DNA of 64,000 nucleotides from Mesorhizobium sp. YC-39 (GCF_025753795.1 NZ_JAOWPS010000003.1:434001-498000); one strand, 5' to 3'. Shown: positions 9,288 through 18,996, counted from the first letter of the stretch. Notes: generated from the letters alone by a model not told the origin. Numbers and translations: made by a program.

Positions 9288-10319
9288 ATGAACAAATTCA
9301 CCCCCGCAAAGGCTGCCGGCGCGCGCAGCGTCGACGAGATCACCGGCAGCCGACGTCTGCGGCGCATGCGCAAGGCCGACTGGTCGCGCCGCCTCGTCCA
9401 GGAGAACCGGCTCACGGTCGACGATCTGATCTGGCCGATCTTCGTCGTCGACGGCAGACAAGTGCGCGAGCCGATCGCAGCCATGCCCGGCGTCTTTCGC
9501 CTGTCGCTCGATCTCGCCGTGAAGGAAGCCGAACGCGCGGCGAAGCTCGGCATTCCGGCGATCGCCACCTTCCCCAATGTCGAGCTTTCGCTCCGCGACC
9601 AGACCGGCTCGCACATCCTCGACCCGGAAAACATCATCAACCGCGCCACCCGCGCCATCAAGGACGCGGTGCCGGAGATCGGCATCATCACCGATGCCGC
9701 GCTCGACCCCTTCACCAGCCATGGCCATGACGGGATCTTGCGCCACGGCATCATCGTCAATGACGAGACGGTGGAACAGGTAACGGCGGCGGCCGTCATC
9801 CAGGCGGCGGCGGGCGCCGACATCATCGCGCCTTCCGACATGATGGACGGCCGCATCGGTGCCATCCGCGACGCACTCGACGCCAATGGCTTTTCCGACG
9901 TGGCGATCATGTCCTACGCAACGAAGTTCGCCTCCGCCTTCTACGGCCCATACCGCGAGGCGGTCGGTACCGCCGGCCTGCTCAAGGGCGACAAGAAGAC
10001 CTACTACATCGACCACGCCAATTCCGACGAAGCGGTGCGCGAGGCCGAGCAGGATCTCGCCGAAGGCGCCGACATGCTGATGGTCAAGCCCGGCCTGCCC
10101 TATCTCGACATCATCCGGCGGCTGAAGGACGAGTTCCGGGTACCGACCTTCGCCTACCAGGTGTCGGGCGAGTATTCGATGATCAAGGCCGCCGGCGCCA
10201 ATGGCTGGATCGATGGCGAAAAGGCGATGCTGGAATCGCTTCTCGCCTTCAAGCGTGCCGGTTGCGACGGCATTCTCACCTATTTCGCGCCCGAGGTGGC
10301 GGCGATGCTGAAGGGGTAA
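9288..10319 (+). CDS. hemB: Delta-aminolevulinic acid dehydratase (porphobilinogen synthase)
   Basis: 343 aa cytoplasmic enzyme that condenses two 5-aminolevulinate molecules to porphobilinogen for heme and corrinoid synthesis. The two Schiff-base lysines are K213 (SYATKFAS) and K267 (MVKPGLPYLD). The metal loop at about 135-149 reads TDAALDPFTSHGHDG, with aspartates where zinc enzymes have cysteines. This is the magnesium-dependent type known from Bradyrhizobium and Pseudomonas. The length includes the usual N-terminal arm. Confidence 0.97.
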   Translation: MNKFTPAKAAGARSVDEITGSRRLRRMRKADWSRRLVQENRLTVDDLIWPIFVVDGRQVREPIAAMPGVFRLSLDLAVKEAERAAKLGIPAIATFPNVELSLRDQTGSHILDPENIINRATRAIKDAVPEIGIITDAALDPFTSHGHDGILRHGIIVNDETVEQVTAAAVIQAAAGADIIAPSDMMDGRIGAIRDALDANGFSDVAIMSYATKFASAFYGPYREAVGTAGLLKGDKKTYYIDHANSDEAVREAEQDLAEGADMLMVKPGLPYLDIIRRLKDEFRVPTFAYQVSGEYSMIKAAGANGWIDGEKAMLESLLAFKRAGCDGILTYFAPEVAAMLKG

Positions 10320-10528
10320 TTCCTATCCGGATGTTCGGCCGCGACCAGTAGCGCCGGCGATCCCCTTCACCACTCAGAACAATTTCCGGCTTTGCGCCCG
10401 GTGAACAAGCGCGGAGGTCGCTCGACCTCTTGCTCTGCTTGCCATGCCCGAAAAATACCGCTTGCAATTCGCAATCAGTTTGCTACAACGAAACTGCTTG
10501 CAAATTACAACTGGTTTAGGAGGCAATC

Positions 10529-11173
10529 GTGTCCAAGCTGCGTGTCAATGCTTTCACCCTGTCGATCGACGGTTTCGGCGCCGGTCCCGACCAGGACCTG
10601 AAGAACCCGCTGGGTGTGGGTGGGGAAGCCCTGCACAAATGGATGATCGGCACCCGCACCTTTCGCAACATGGTCGGCAAGGATGGCGGGACCACGGACA
10701 CGGACGAGGCATTCACGGCGCGCAGCTTCGACAATGTCGGGGCATGGATCCTGGGCCGCAACATGTTCGGGCCGATCCGCGGCGAATGGCCGGATGACAA
10801 CTGGAAAGGCTGGTGGGGCGACAACCCGCCCTATCACGTGCCGGTCTTCGTGCTCACCCATCACAAGCGGGACCCCATCGTCATGAAGGGTGGCACGACC
10901 TTTCATTTCGTCACCGACGGCATCCACTCGGCGCTGGAACAGGCGAAGGCAGCGGCCGGCGGCAAGGATGTACGCGTCGGCGGCGGCGTCGCCACGATCC
11001 GGCAATACCTCCAGGAAAAGCTCATCGACGAGATGCATCTGGCGATCTCGCCGATGCTGCTCGGCTCCGGAGAGAACCTTTTTGCCGGCATCGACATGGT
11101 CAAGCTCGGCTACCGCTGCAGCGAACAGGTGGCCACGGCGAATGCCACGCATGTCATCATCGAGCGGGCGTAA
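10529..11173 (+). CDS. Dihydrofolate reductase-fold (RibD C-terminal) family protein
   Basis: 214 aa. SIDGFGAGPDQ near the start, ILGRNMFGP in the middle and VGGGVATIRQYLQEKLIDEMHLAISPMLLGSG near the end are the RibD_C/DHFR-like reductase pattern. It probably binds NADPH; substrate unknown. Translation begins at GTG with a strong GGAGG 6 bases upstream. The leader contains two copies of GCTTGCAA (around 10462 and 10496) that may be part of an operator. The gene is convergent with ppk2, with a shared hairpin between them. Confidence 0.85.
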   Translation: MSKLRVNAFTLSIDGFGAGPDQDLKNPLGVGGEALHKWMIGTRTFRNMVGKDGGTTDTDEAFTARSFDNVGAWILGRNMFGPIRGEWPDDNWKGWWGDNPPYHVPVFVLTHHKRDPIVMKGGTTFHFVTDGIHSALEQAKAAAGGKDVRVGGGVATIRQYLQEKLIDEMHLAISPMLLGSGENLFAGIDMVKLGYRCSEQVATANATHVIIERA

Positions 11174-11179
11174 TCCGTT

Positions 11180-11211
11180 GAGGGCGCCGTCACCGAAGAT
11201 GGCGCGCCCTC
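11180..11211. terminator. Hairpin between convergent reductase and ppk2 genes
   Basis: GAGGGCGCC pairs with GGCGCGCCCTC (one bulge) around a 12-base loop, located in the 52-base gap between two convergent stop codons. There is no clean T run on the plus side, so it is a probable bidirectional barrier rather than a textbook terminator. Confidence 0.5.
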
Positions 11212-11225
11212 CCCTCTGCTTTGTC

Positions 11226-12146
11226 TCAATATTTTTCCGGCACGTAAAGCTCGCGGGGCAGCACCTGGCGTTCGTATTCGGGATTGAAGACACGCTCCGG
11301 CAGCGTGATCTCCTCATGCGGGACCTCCTCATAGGGCATCTGCTTGAGAAGATGGTCGATGCAGTTCAGCCGCGCCCGCTTCTTGTCATTGCCCTCGACG
11401 ATGAACCAGGGAGCTTCCGGGATGTTGGTGCGGGCGAAGGTCTCTTCCTTGGCCTTGGTGTACTGTTCCCAGCGCACACGCGACTGCAGGTCCATCGGTG
11501 ATAGCTTCCACTGCTTCATCGGATCATGGATGCGCATCAGGAAGCGCATCTGCTGCTCCTCGTCGGTGATCGAGAACCAGTATTTGACCAGTGTCACCCC
11601 GGAACGGACGAGCATGCGTTCGAAATCCGGCACGTCGCGGAAAAACTCCTCGACCTGATCCGGCTGGGCAAAGCCCATCACCCGCTCAACGCCGGAGCGG
11701 TTGTACCAGGAACGATCGAACAGCACGATCTCGCCGCCGGCCGGCAGATGCGGAACATAGCGCTGGAAATACCATTGCGACTTCTCGCGCTCGGTCGGCG
11801 CCGGAAGTGCTACGACGCGGCAGATGCGCGGATTGAGCCGCTGGGTGATGCGCTTGATAACGCCGCCCTTGCCGGCCGAGTCGCGGCCCTCGAAAATCAC
11901 CACCAGCTTCTTCTTGTGGTAGGCCACCCAGGACTGCAATTTGATCAATTCGGATTGCAGCGTGATCAGGTCGCGAAAATATTGCTGGCGCTCGATCGAT
12001 GGTGGATGCGAGTTCTTGTAGATTTTTGCGATCTCCAGCGACAGCGCCGGTTCCGACATTTCGAGCTCATAGTCTTCATCGAGCGTGTCGGCGAGTTCCG
12101 CTTCCAGCCAATCCTTGGCCGCAGAATTCTGTCTTGTCTCGGTCAT
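11226..12146 (-). CDS. ppk2: Polyphosphate kinase 2
   Basis: 306 aa PPK2-family enzyme that uses polyphosphate to phosphorylate nucleoside diphosphates (mainly GDP or ADP) and can run in reverse. The Walker A motif FEGRDSAGKGG is at about 85-95 and the lid/Walker B region FDRSWYNRSGVERVMGF is at about 143-159. It is a single-domain (class I-like) form. The start at 12146 has GGAGCAG upstream; the longer in-frame extension reads into non-conserved sequence and was rejected. Cytoplasmic. Confidence 0.93.
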   Translation of the reverse strand: MTETRQNSAAKDWLEAELADTLDEDYELEMSEPALSLEIAKIYKNSHPPSIERQQYFRDLITLQSELIKLQSWVAYHKKKLVVIFEGRDSAGKGGVIKRITQRLNPRICRVVALPAPTEREKSQWYFQRYVPHLPAGGEIVLFDRSWYNRSGVERVMGFAQPDQVEEFFRDVPDFERMLVRSGVTLVKYWFSITDEEQQMRFLMRIHDPMKQWKLSPMDLQSRVRWEQYTKAKEETFARTNIPEAPWFIVEGNDKKRARLNCIDHLLKQMPYEEVPHEEITLPERVFNPEYERQVLPRELYVPEKY

Positions 12147-12414
12147 TTTGCGCTGCTCCGCGTGCAAGCCTGCCGGCTTTTGTCCGACGCCCCTAGTCCC
12201 AGCCTGCCGACTGCTGATGGGACACCTTGAGCCGACTTCAATATAGACCGGCAATGACGGTTTTATTGCAGAGGGCCAGTGCGCCGATCGCCACCAGATA
12301 TTAACGGTCAGTGCGCGCGGAGGGCGACAAGCCGCGCGAGTTGTCCTACAAATGCACGTCTCATACCCGGCGCTATGCCAGGCGCCCTCTTCAACGCCAT
12401 TGCGAGGACCTGAC

Positions 12415-13452
12415 ATGGAATACCGCACCCTCGGCCGTTCCGGGCTGAAAGTTTCGACACTGACCATGGGCACCATGACCTTCGGCGGCGGCGGCGCCTT
12501 CGCCGCCGTGGGCAAGACCGATCTCAAAGAAGCGAGCCGGATGATCGATATGTGCATCGATGCCGGCATCAACGTTATCGATACCGCCAACGTGTATTCG
12601 AACGGGCTTTCGGAAGAGATCATCGGCGAAGCACTTGGCGGCAAGCGCAAGAATGACGTGCTGATCGCCTCCAAGGCGCGCATGCGGATCGGCAACGGCC
12701 CCAACGATGAGGGCCTGTCGCGCTACCATCTGATCCGCGAGTGCGAAAGGAGCCTGAAGCGCCTTCGCACCGATGTCATCGACATCTATTTCCTGCATGA
12801 ATGGGACGGCACGACGCCGCTCGAGGAAACCATCGCCGCGATGGACACGCTCGTAACCCAGGGCAAGGTCCGCTATGCCGGCTGCTCCAACTACTCCGGC
12901 TGGCAGGTGATGAAGGCGCTCGGCATCAGCGACCGCCATAACCAGCAACGCTTCATCACCCAGCAGATCCACTACACTCTGGAAGCGCGCGAAGCCGAAT
13001 ATGAACTGCTGCCGATTTCGGTCGACCAGGGGCTCGGCGTGCTGGTCTGGAGCCCGCTCGCCGGTGGATTGCTGTCCGGCAAATACAATCGTGACAGCCC
13101 CACAGCCCGCCAGCTCAGCGGCTGGTCGGAACCGCCGATCCGCGACGAGGACCGGCTATGGCGGATCGTCGACGTGCTTGCCTATATCGGCAAGAACCAC
13201 GGCGTGTCCGCGGCGCAGGTGGCGCTTGCCTGGCTGCTAGGCCGGCCAGCCGTCAGTTCGCTGGTGATCGGCGGACGGACCGAAGCGCAGTTCAAGGACA
13301 ATATCGCCGCCGCAAGCCTGGTGCTCACCGATGACGACCGCAAACGGCTCGACGCGGTCAGCCGCCCTCCCGTGCTCTACCCCTACTGGCATCAGCAGCA
13401 GACGGCAAAGGACCGGTTCGGTCCGGCCGATCTGGTTCTCGACCGGGAATAG
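12415..13452 (+). CDS. Aldo/keto reductase
   Basis: 345 aa NADPH-dependent TIM-barrel oxidoreductase. The catalytic tetrad is visible as D56 and Y61 (DTANVYSNG), K87 (IASKARM) and H128 (YFLHEWD). WSPLAGGLLSGKY and the C-terminal VIGGRTEAQFKDN cofactor segment are typical of the family. The start has GAGGA 6-8 bases before ATG. Substrate unknown. It is divergent from ppk2 and convergent with the GT90 gene. Confidence 0.92.
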   Translation: MEYRTLGRSGLKVSTLTMGTMTFGGGGAFAAVGKTDLKEASRMIDMCIDAGINVIDTANVYSNGLSEEIIGEALGGKRKNDVLIASKARMRIGNGPNDEGLSRYHLIRECERSLKRLRTDVIDIYFLHEWDGTTPLEETIAAMDTLVTQGKVRYAGCSNYSGWQVMKALGISDRHNQQRFITQQIHYTLEAREAEYELLPISVDQGLGVLVWSPLAGGLLSGKYNRDSPTARQLSGWSEPPIRDEDRLWRIVDVLAYIGKNHGVSAAQVALAWLLGRPAVSSLVIGGRTEAQFKDNIAAASLVLTDDDRKRLDAVSRPPVLYPYWHQQQTAKDRFGPADLVLDRE

Positions 13453-13495
13453 TGCCCGACAAGGTCCAATCCCCTTGGGTTCAATCCCGCTGGCG

Positions 13496-14467
13496 CTATG
13501 CCGAAATGTAGCGCCAGACCTCGGCGTCGGGTTCGACCTGGCCGCTGAGAACGAAATATTTGTAGAGCACGAGCAGGCAGATCGCCTGCTCGGTCGGTTC
13601 ATCGGCAAATTTTCGGCAATAGGCATTGGCCGCGACAACGATGCGCTCAGCCTCGGCAGGGTGCCGTTCGAGATATTGCACCCGTTCAGCGAGATCCGAA
13701 AAATCCGGGGCGAGCGGCACGTAGTGAAGATCAGCTACCAGTTCGCTTTCGGCGAACCATGTCTCGTATGTTGGCGGCGGCATCAGACACAGCGAATTCG
13801 AGCTCATGATCCATTTGAGGTTGGTCGCGACGTCGTTGCCTTCGAGCGAAATGATGTAGCGATAGCGCCGCTGCTGATCGATGCTCAGATAGGGCTTGCG
13901 ATACTCGACAGCCGCCGTCCTTTTGGGCGTGCCGACGTCGCAGAACGGCAAGTCGCGGGCGACCTCCAGAAGCAAGGTGCGTATCGGATTGTTGAGATCG
14001 CCGCGCCAGACCGCGGCCGGAAGCTTGTCGGCGAACGCAATATCGTCGGCGGGCATGTGGAAATGACGGAACTTGTTGAGCTTGAACAGAACGCCGTTCT
14101 TGTTGTCGCCGGCGATCGGCCGATCCTTCACGATCGAAGGCATTTTCGGCACTTCGATGACGTCGCCGAATTCGAGGTCGACGAGCAGGCCGGGATCGAA
14201 GTAGCGGGTAAACTCCTTCAAATCGTAATAATACATGCTCCGGTCGGTCGGCAGCCGGCTGACCGGCACGGCATCGGGGCTCGGCGCGAAAGCGTCCTGC
14301 AGCCGGTTATAATAGTTCAGGCGTTCGCGCACCGAGCCGTCCGAAAGCCTGGCCTGGTCGAGCAGTCCGGCAAGCCGGCGACGAAACAGTGCCTGCGGAG
14401 CGATGTCGCGCATGGCATTGCGCGCATAGTAGAACAGCTTCTGTGCGTTTCTTTGAAGCGTGGCCAT
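13496..14467 (-). CDS. Glycosyltransferase family 90 (LpsA/CAP10-like)
   Basis: 323 aa. The C-terminal half carries the GT90 signature: YRYIISLEGNDVATNLKW, then SSNSLCLMPPPTYETWFAE and YVPL. GT90 enzymes of rhizobia add sugars to the lipopolysaccharide core. No signal peptide is present, so it should act at the inner face of the membrane. The first 46 codons and about 90 upstream bases are duplicated at 18645-18898, marking the other end of a polysaccharide gene islet. No close neighbour on the same strand. Confidence 0.85.
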   Translation of the reverse strand: MATLQRNAQKLFYYARNAMRDIAPQALFRRRLAGLLDQARLSDGSVRERLNYYNRLQDAFAPSPDAVPVSRLPTDRSMYYYDLKEFTRYFDPGLLVDLEFGDVIEVPKMPSIVKDRPIAGDNKNGVLFKLNKFRHFHMPADDIAFADKLPAAVWRGDLNNPIRTLLLEVARDLPFCDVGTPKRTAAVEYRKPYLSIDQQRRYRYIISLEGNDVATNLKWIMSSNSLCLMPPPTYETWFAESELVADLHYVPLAPDFSDLAERVQYLERHPAEAERIVVAANAYCRKFADEPTEQAICLLVLYKYFVLSGQVEPDAEVWRYISA

Positions 14468-14675
14468 CGGTCACTTGGAAGAAAAGTCGTCTTGTTATTT
14501 GGTACCTGGTTTCTCTCCTACATCATTGTGCCAGCCATCTTGCAACCCGGAACCGCGTGAAACCCGCATCACAGGCCCATCCATCAGGGAATTTCGCACG
14601 TGTTATGCCCCAACGCTATTGCATCTGCACATACTGGCCGGATAGAGGTCTGACTGCTCCTGGGGCGTTCACAAT

Positions 14676-15668
14676 ATGTCGCAAAATCCGTGTTTCTTTT
14701 TCGCTGCCGATCAAAACTATTTCCCATACGCGTGCTTAGCCGCGCGCCGTGTGTTGGATGTATCCGGCCCTATCAAGGGCTTTATCCTTCAGATTGGTGT
14801 CAGCACAGAAGACCTAGAGGTCGGTGACCGCGTACTAGGGTCCGCGGTCAGTATCCTTGACGTGTCGAAGTTCATGGAAGCGACGAATTTTGATCCGGGC
14901 CATCTGACCTTGGCGACCTATATCAGACTGTTCGCAGACCAGTTGGCTGAATTCAAGCCTTATGATCATGTTGTCTATGCCGACAGCGACGTCCTTTTTA
15001 ATCGATCGATAGTCGACCTCGCCCACACACAACTGCAGGCGCCATTATTGGCCGCTCATGATGAGCAATGCTATTTCGACACGAAGTATCGCCGACGCCT
15101 GCCGATGAAGCCCGGCGCGCCGAAATTCAATGCGGGCGTGCTGGTGTTCAACATGCCCATGGTGCGGCGAGAGGGGCTATTGCAGAGGACTCGAGAACTC
15201 GCCTCGCAGCGCATCGATAATATGGACCAAGGTGCACTCAATGTCGCTTTTGAAGACAGATGGCAAACGATGCACCCCTACTGGAACGTCATGACGAATT
15301 TCACCAGCCAAGTACGATTCGACAAGGCATTTGCACGGCATTTCACGCGTGGCAAGCCCTGGTCGAACCGCCCGATCGGTGTCGAGTTGGAAGCGTTGGC
15401 CATCTATCGCCATCTCGCAAAGGACACGCCTTGGGCTGGTCATTTTGCCCGGCAGGCGCGGTTCGTTCTCAAACGGTTTACTAGAAAGCTTGATGCCATA
15501 ACAGGTTTCCTCGTCAACGACGAGAAACGCCGCCGAAGATCCCTGTTCGACGCTGAACAGGTCAGCGCGGTTTTTGCCGAGCATGCGGATCGGTTGATGA
15601 TGGCCGTGCGATATCCCGAGCGTGTCTCGGGAATTGAAAGTAAAAAAACGACAATCTCTCCCCGTTAG
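14676..15668 (+). CDS. Glycosyltransferase family 8
   Basis: 330 aa. The nucleotide-sugar and metal-binding DxD motif is D103-x-D105 in VVYADSDVLF, followed by PKFNAGVLVFN and the DQGALN motif, all typical of GT8 retaining transferases (galactosyl or glucosyl transfer to LPS or similar). GGGG lies about 9 bases before ATG. It is divergent from the GT90 gene across about 208 bases. Acceptor unknown; a role in surface polysaccharide is inferred from neighbours. Confidence 0.88.
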   Translation: MSQNPCFFFAADQNYFPYACLAARRVLDVSGPIKGFILQIGVSTEDLEVGDRVLGSAVSILDVSKFMEATNFDPGHLTLATYIRLFADQLAEFKPYDHVVYADSDVLFNRSIVDLAHTQLQAPLLAAHDEQCYFDTKYRRRLPMKPGAPKFNAGVLVFNMPMVRREGLLQRTRELASQRIDNMDQGALNVAFEDRWQTMHPYWNVMTNFTSQVRFDKAFARHFTRGKPWSNRPIGVELEALAIYRHLAKDTPWAGHFARQARFVLKRFTRKLDAITGFLVNDEKRRRRSLFDAEQVSAVFAEHADRLMMAVRYPERVSGIESKKTTISPR

Positions 15669-15740
15669 CCTTCAAACACCGTCAATGAACACGGGCTTCA
15701 GCGGGTCGCGCAACGCCGAGCACGGAAGTGACGGTGCGAC

Positions 15741-16451
15741 TTATGATCGCTGGACCACCGCATGGGGGAGCGTTCGTATGAGACGGCAGTCAGAACGGCC
15801 TGCAAGGAATTGATCGGTCGCTATCCGGCATCCGCCGTAGTCGTTGTAATCGTCAAGGATCATGAGCCCGCCTGGGCTCAGCACCTCTAGTGTCCGCTCA
15901 AGGCAGAACTTGACCGGATCGTGCCAATCGCAATCGAGATGGGCCAACGCTATCCTGCTTTTCGGATGAAAGTGCACCGTGTCTTCAAACAGGCCTTTGT
16001 GAAAGACGATCCTTTCGCCATCGACCGGGACGCCAAAGTCCATGAAGCTGGCACTCACCTTGTCGAACAGATCGCCTTGATACCCGTAATACGTGTCACC
16101 GCCAATGCCCTTGGACCGTCCCGATCGGATGGTCTCGTAACGGGCCTTGGATTTTTCGTCGTCCTGTTCGGTTGGGCTCGGAATCATGCCAAACACATCG
16201 TAGCCATGGAAATGACGGTCACCGTCGAGCTCGGACGCGATGTAGATGGCCGAGCCACCGAGTGCGATACCATATTCGATGAAGTCGCCGGGGACCTTTT
16301 CACGCCTTACCTGCCTGATCGCATCGCGGAGGCTGACAAACTTTGCGTCCGAAAGATACGTCAGCCGAGCGCGCTGCACCGAACGGGCGACTGCCGGCAC
16401 TCTAAGCCCGTTCGCATTCTTCAATAAGCGTCGAGTCAATTCTGACAGCAT
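15741..16451 (-). CDS. TylF/MycF-type O-methyltransferase
   Basis: 236 aa. The sequence FIEYGIALGGSAIYIA is the SAM-binding loop and IALAHLDCDWHDPVKFCLERTLEVLSPGG followed by MILDDYNDYGGCR is the metal-dependent sugar methyltransferase pattern of TylF. In this setting it probably O-methylates a sugar of a surface glycan. It is convergent with the GT8 gene and separated from the next upstream gene by about 290 bases of non-coding DNA. Confidence 0.85.
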   Translation of the reverse strand: MLSELTRRLLKNANGLRVPAVARSVQRARLTYLSDAKFVSLRDAIRQVRREKVPGDFIEYGIALGGSAIYIASELDGDRHFHGYDVFGMIPSPTEQDDEKSKARYETIRSGRSKGIGGDTYYGYQGDLFDKVSASFMDFGVPVDGERIVFHKGLFEDTVHFHPKSRIALAHLDCDWHDPVKFCLERTLEVLSPGGLMILDDYNDYGGCRIATDQFLAGRSDCRLIRTLPHAVVQRS

Positions 16452-16738
16452 CGTGTGAGGCTAAACAGCAGCCTAAAGATTTACAAGGTGCAATGAAGAC
16501 CGCCCTAAGTGAATACTTGTTTTGCTCCCAGAAGTATCCTGCTCCTCATGGTCGTGCGACGGATTTCTACCTTATCACCAGGCCAGCCGCGGAGGCTCGG
16601 TAGCTGCCTCCTCGCCGCTCACCCCATGTGCTCACACCCTGGCTGCGTCGATCGCGCAATGAGATGGATCACGTCCTCAGCGTCCGCACTCATCCTCATT
16701 TGCGCTCGCCGCGTTCAGGTAAAACTAAATACCGGCCG

Positions 16739-17392
16739 CTATTTCAACATCCTGCCGATGGCATTACGCCTTTTGCGCACGGATCGGGCGGTCTTTGCCA
16801 TAAATTTCTTGATTCCGCGCTCGGTAAAAAGGAAATCGGTAATCGGTCGGTCATTGATCCATTGAACACCGCCACCAGCCGACAGCGTGGCACTGACGAA
16901 GATCGTGTCCCCGCGCGCTGCCACGATGTCGACGTGTGAGAGAGCAAAATTGATGTGTGATAGGAGGGCGTCGCCGGTCGCGAAATTGTTATGTATTTTC
17001 ATGCCGGCGCGTCGCCACTTCGCCGGATTAAGAAAGTATGTGAAGATCACTTGACGGTCCGGCGCATGCGCGGCAAGTGCCCGGAAAAATCCGGCTAGAT
17101 CATTGATATATTCGAGCGATCCCGCGCAAACGACAACATTGAAAGGCACGTTTGGTAGCCTGAACTCCTTGTTGAAGTCTACGACAAAGGTTCCAGGAAG
17201 ATCATCGACGCAATCGACCGGGATATACGTACAGGCGGGGGAAATGAACTTCTTCAGTTTCTGATCGCCCGCACCTATGTCGAGAACGGTGTCTGTCGCT
17301 CGGATTAGCTTTGCGATGATACCTGCCCTGAATTCCCAATTGGGCTGTGTCCCGACTGCTACGCTGCGCCATTCGTCAATGTCTGTTTGCAT
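16739..17392 (-). CDS. Class I SAM-dependent methyltransferase
   Basis: 217 aa. Motif I is VLDIGAGDQKLKKFI (about 36-50), then PVDCVDD as the acidic loop and VVVCAGSLEYIND as motif post-II. The start at 17392 is preceded by AAGGGGCG with good spacing. The tail (about the last 25 residues) is strongly basic. The methyl acceptor is unknown. Location between polysaccharide genes suggests glycan modification, but that is inference. Confidence 0.78.
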   Translation of the reverse strand: MQTDIDEWRSVAVGTQPNWEFRAGIIAKLIRATDTVLDIGAGDQKLKKFISPACTYIPVDCVDDLPGTFVVDFNKEFRLPNVPFNVVVCAGSLEYINDLAGFFRALAAHAPDRQVIFTYFLNPAKWRRAGMKIHNNFATGDALLSHINFALSHVDIVAARGDTIFVSATLSAGGGVQWINDRPITDFLFTERGIKKFMAKTARSVRKRRNAIGRMLK

Positions 17393-17718
17393 CTTTCGCC
17401 CCTTAGCCTGCATCGCGTGAACATAGCCCCTAGTTCCACGTCAGAGGCCGGGTACGAAATATACAACTCGCCGTTAGCAGATCAAAAAATCGAAATGGAC
17501 GATCGCGGCAACAACGCCCTGGTCAGGGGCTATCTGCAATCTAGCTGACTGCAAAGCGCCAGCCTTCATAAATCGCCTGAGCGACATATTTGGCACAATC
17601 CGGCCGATACGAGCCGCGCCGAGGCGAACAAGAAGATGGTGCTCGACAGGACCGAGGCTGCCCGCCTTCGCAACAAAGCCGTTCAGACGCCAAGCTTGCC
17701 ATAAAGCTTCGCGAACAG
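17393..17718. other. Gene-free stretch in the polysaccharide islet
   Basis: 326 bases. On the plus strand around 17612-17700 a short open stretch encodes EANKKMVLD, which resembles the start of SnoaL-like/NTF2-fold proteins, but it has no start codon and stops after about 30 codons. It may be a gene remnant; nothing else recognisable. Confidence 0.3.
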
Positions 17719-18552
17719 CTAAAGCGACGTCGGAGCTTTCACCTTCACGCCATGGGCTTCTAAACGTGCGTGAAGGTCACTGGCGATGCGCTTTTTCACG
17801 TCATCGAATGCCGGCTGGCGTGCGGGTAAGCTCTCGATGCGCGTGCGCGGGAACCACTTTGTTCGAACCGACGGGATACCGATCAGGTCGATGATCGCAG
17901 TCCGGCCGTCGCGACGACCGGTGTAAACGACCGGGATGCCCATCGCTGCGCAAGGCATAGCGCTGTGAATGCGGCTAGTGACGACTAAGCCCGCATTGAG
18001 GCGGTAGAAGTCGAGCAGGTTCTTTGCCGCCTCAAATTTGACTTCGCTCGCTATCGGAAACGGCAAAATGTGCCCGATCTGGCTAGCCCGCTTGCGCTCC
18101 GACCGTGCGAAGTGGCCCCGTTTCTGATCCACTAGGATTACCTTCGGCTCGGCAGGTTCCTTCTTTCGGGCCGGAAATGTCATCGTCGCGCAGCCGCTCA
18201 CATAGGTATCGACACCCCATGACTTGATAACGTCGGCCGTCGCTTGATCACGGCATCCGATCGGCGCAAAGCGCGCGAAATATGCCTTATGCTTTTCGAA
18301 CACGGACGCCGCCTTCGGGGTCAGATGAAAGCCGAAGAAGATCGGCGTGATCGCTGGTGCAGGTGGCCAGTTCTGCGGCTCATGCGTGAACCAGCCGTTC
18401 ATGACGACGACGCACGGCTCGCCATCATATCGATGCAAGAAGTCACGGTCGACCAAGCTGTATTCCTGATCGATGTGCTGCGCGACAGCGAGCGTCTGTA
18501 TATTGTCTCCGATGTTGTTGGTGTTAGGGTAATTCAGCAGTGCGATATTCAT
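17719..18552 (-). CDS. Polysaccharide pyruvyl transferase family protein
   Basis: 277 aa. The N-terminus LLNYPNTNNIGDNIQTLA and the late motif VVTSRIHSAMPCAAMGIPVVYTG are the conserved ends of the polysaccharide pyruvyl transferase family, which adds ketal pyruvate to exopolysaccharide sugars. It is somewhat short for the family (often 300-400 aa). The truncated second copy of the GT90 promoter region lies just upstream on the same strand, so that promoter may now drive this gene. Confidence 0.83.
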   Translation of the reverse strand: MNIALLNYPNTNNIGDNIQTLAVAQHIDQEYSLVDRDFLHRYDGEPCVVVMNGWFTHEPQNWPPAPAITPIFFGFHLTPKAASVFEKHKAYFARFAPIGCRDQATADVIKSWGVDTYVSGCATMTFPARKKEPAEPKVILVDQKRGHFARSERKRASQIGHILPFPIASEVKFEAAKNLLDFYRLNAGLVVTSRIHSAMPCAAMGIPVVYTGRRDGRTAIIDLIGIPSVRTKWFPRTRIESLPARQPAFDDVKKRIASDLHARLEAHGVKVKAPTSL

Positions 18553-18644
18553 TCTCTGTTCTCAAGCCCCGAGGCATAATGAATCCCGCGGTCCCGTTAC
18601 GCCTGATGAATGCAGAGATCAACATCAATTGCCACGCCCGGAGT

Positions 18645-18794
18645 TTAAGACGCGCGAACCGAGCCGTCCGAAAGCCTGGCCTGATCGAGCAGTCCGGCAA
18701 GCCTGCGGCGGAACAAAGCCTGCGTGGCGATGTCGCGTATGGCATTGCGCGCGTAGTAGAACAGCTTCTGTGCGTTTCTTTGAAGCGTGGCCAT
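18645..18794 (-). pseudogene. Truncated second copy of the GT90 gene (5' end only)
   Basis: A 49-codon open frame whose first 46 codons match the start of the intact GT90 gene at 14467 nearly base for base (same start, same length from 18658 to 18794 as from 14331 to 14467, a few substitutions). It then runs into unrelated sequence and stops. The match continues upstream to about 18898, ending in TTGTGCCAGCCATCTTGCAA shared by both copies. It cannot encode an active transferase. Together the two copies form direct repeats around the islet. Confidence 0.85.
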
Positions 18795-18996
18795 CGGTCA
18801 CTTGATTCAAAATAGTCTGGCGGCTGTCAGCGTCTGTACCCCGGTCTTTCCTACACCATTGTGCCAGCCATCTTGCAAGCCCCCGCACGGCCTGGAACCA
18901 AACTGCCCGCAAACTATGCAGCCGATCGCCCCTTGCGGTGTTGTGTTTGTGACCCAATGCTCCTAGGCAGGGTCCAGCATAGTGAAAGGAAACAAT

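Noticed and set aside
17600..17700. SnoaL-like gene remnant
   Set aside because: Only about nine residues (EANKKMVLD) match; no start codon and a stop after 30 codons. Too short to claim.
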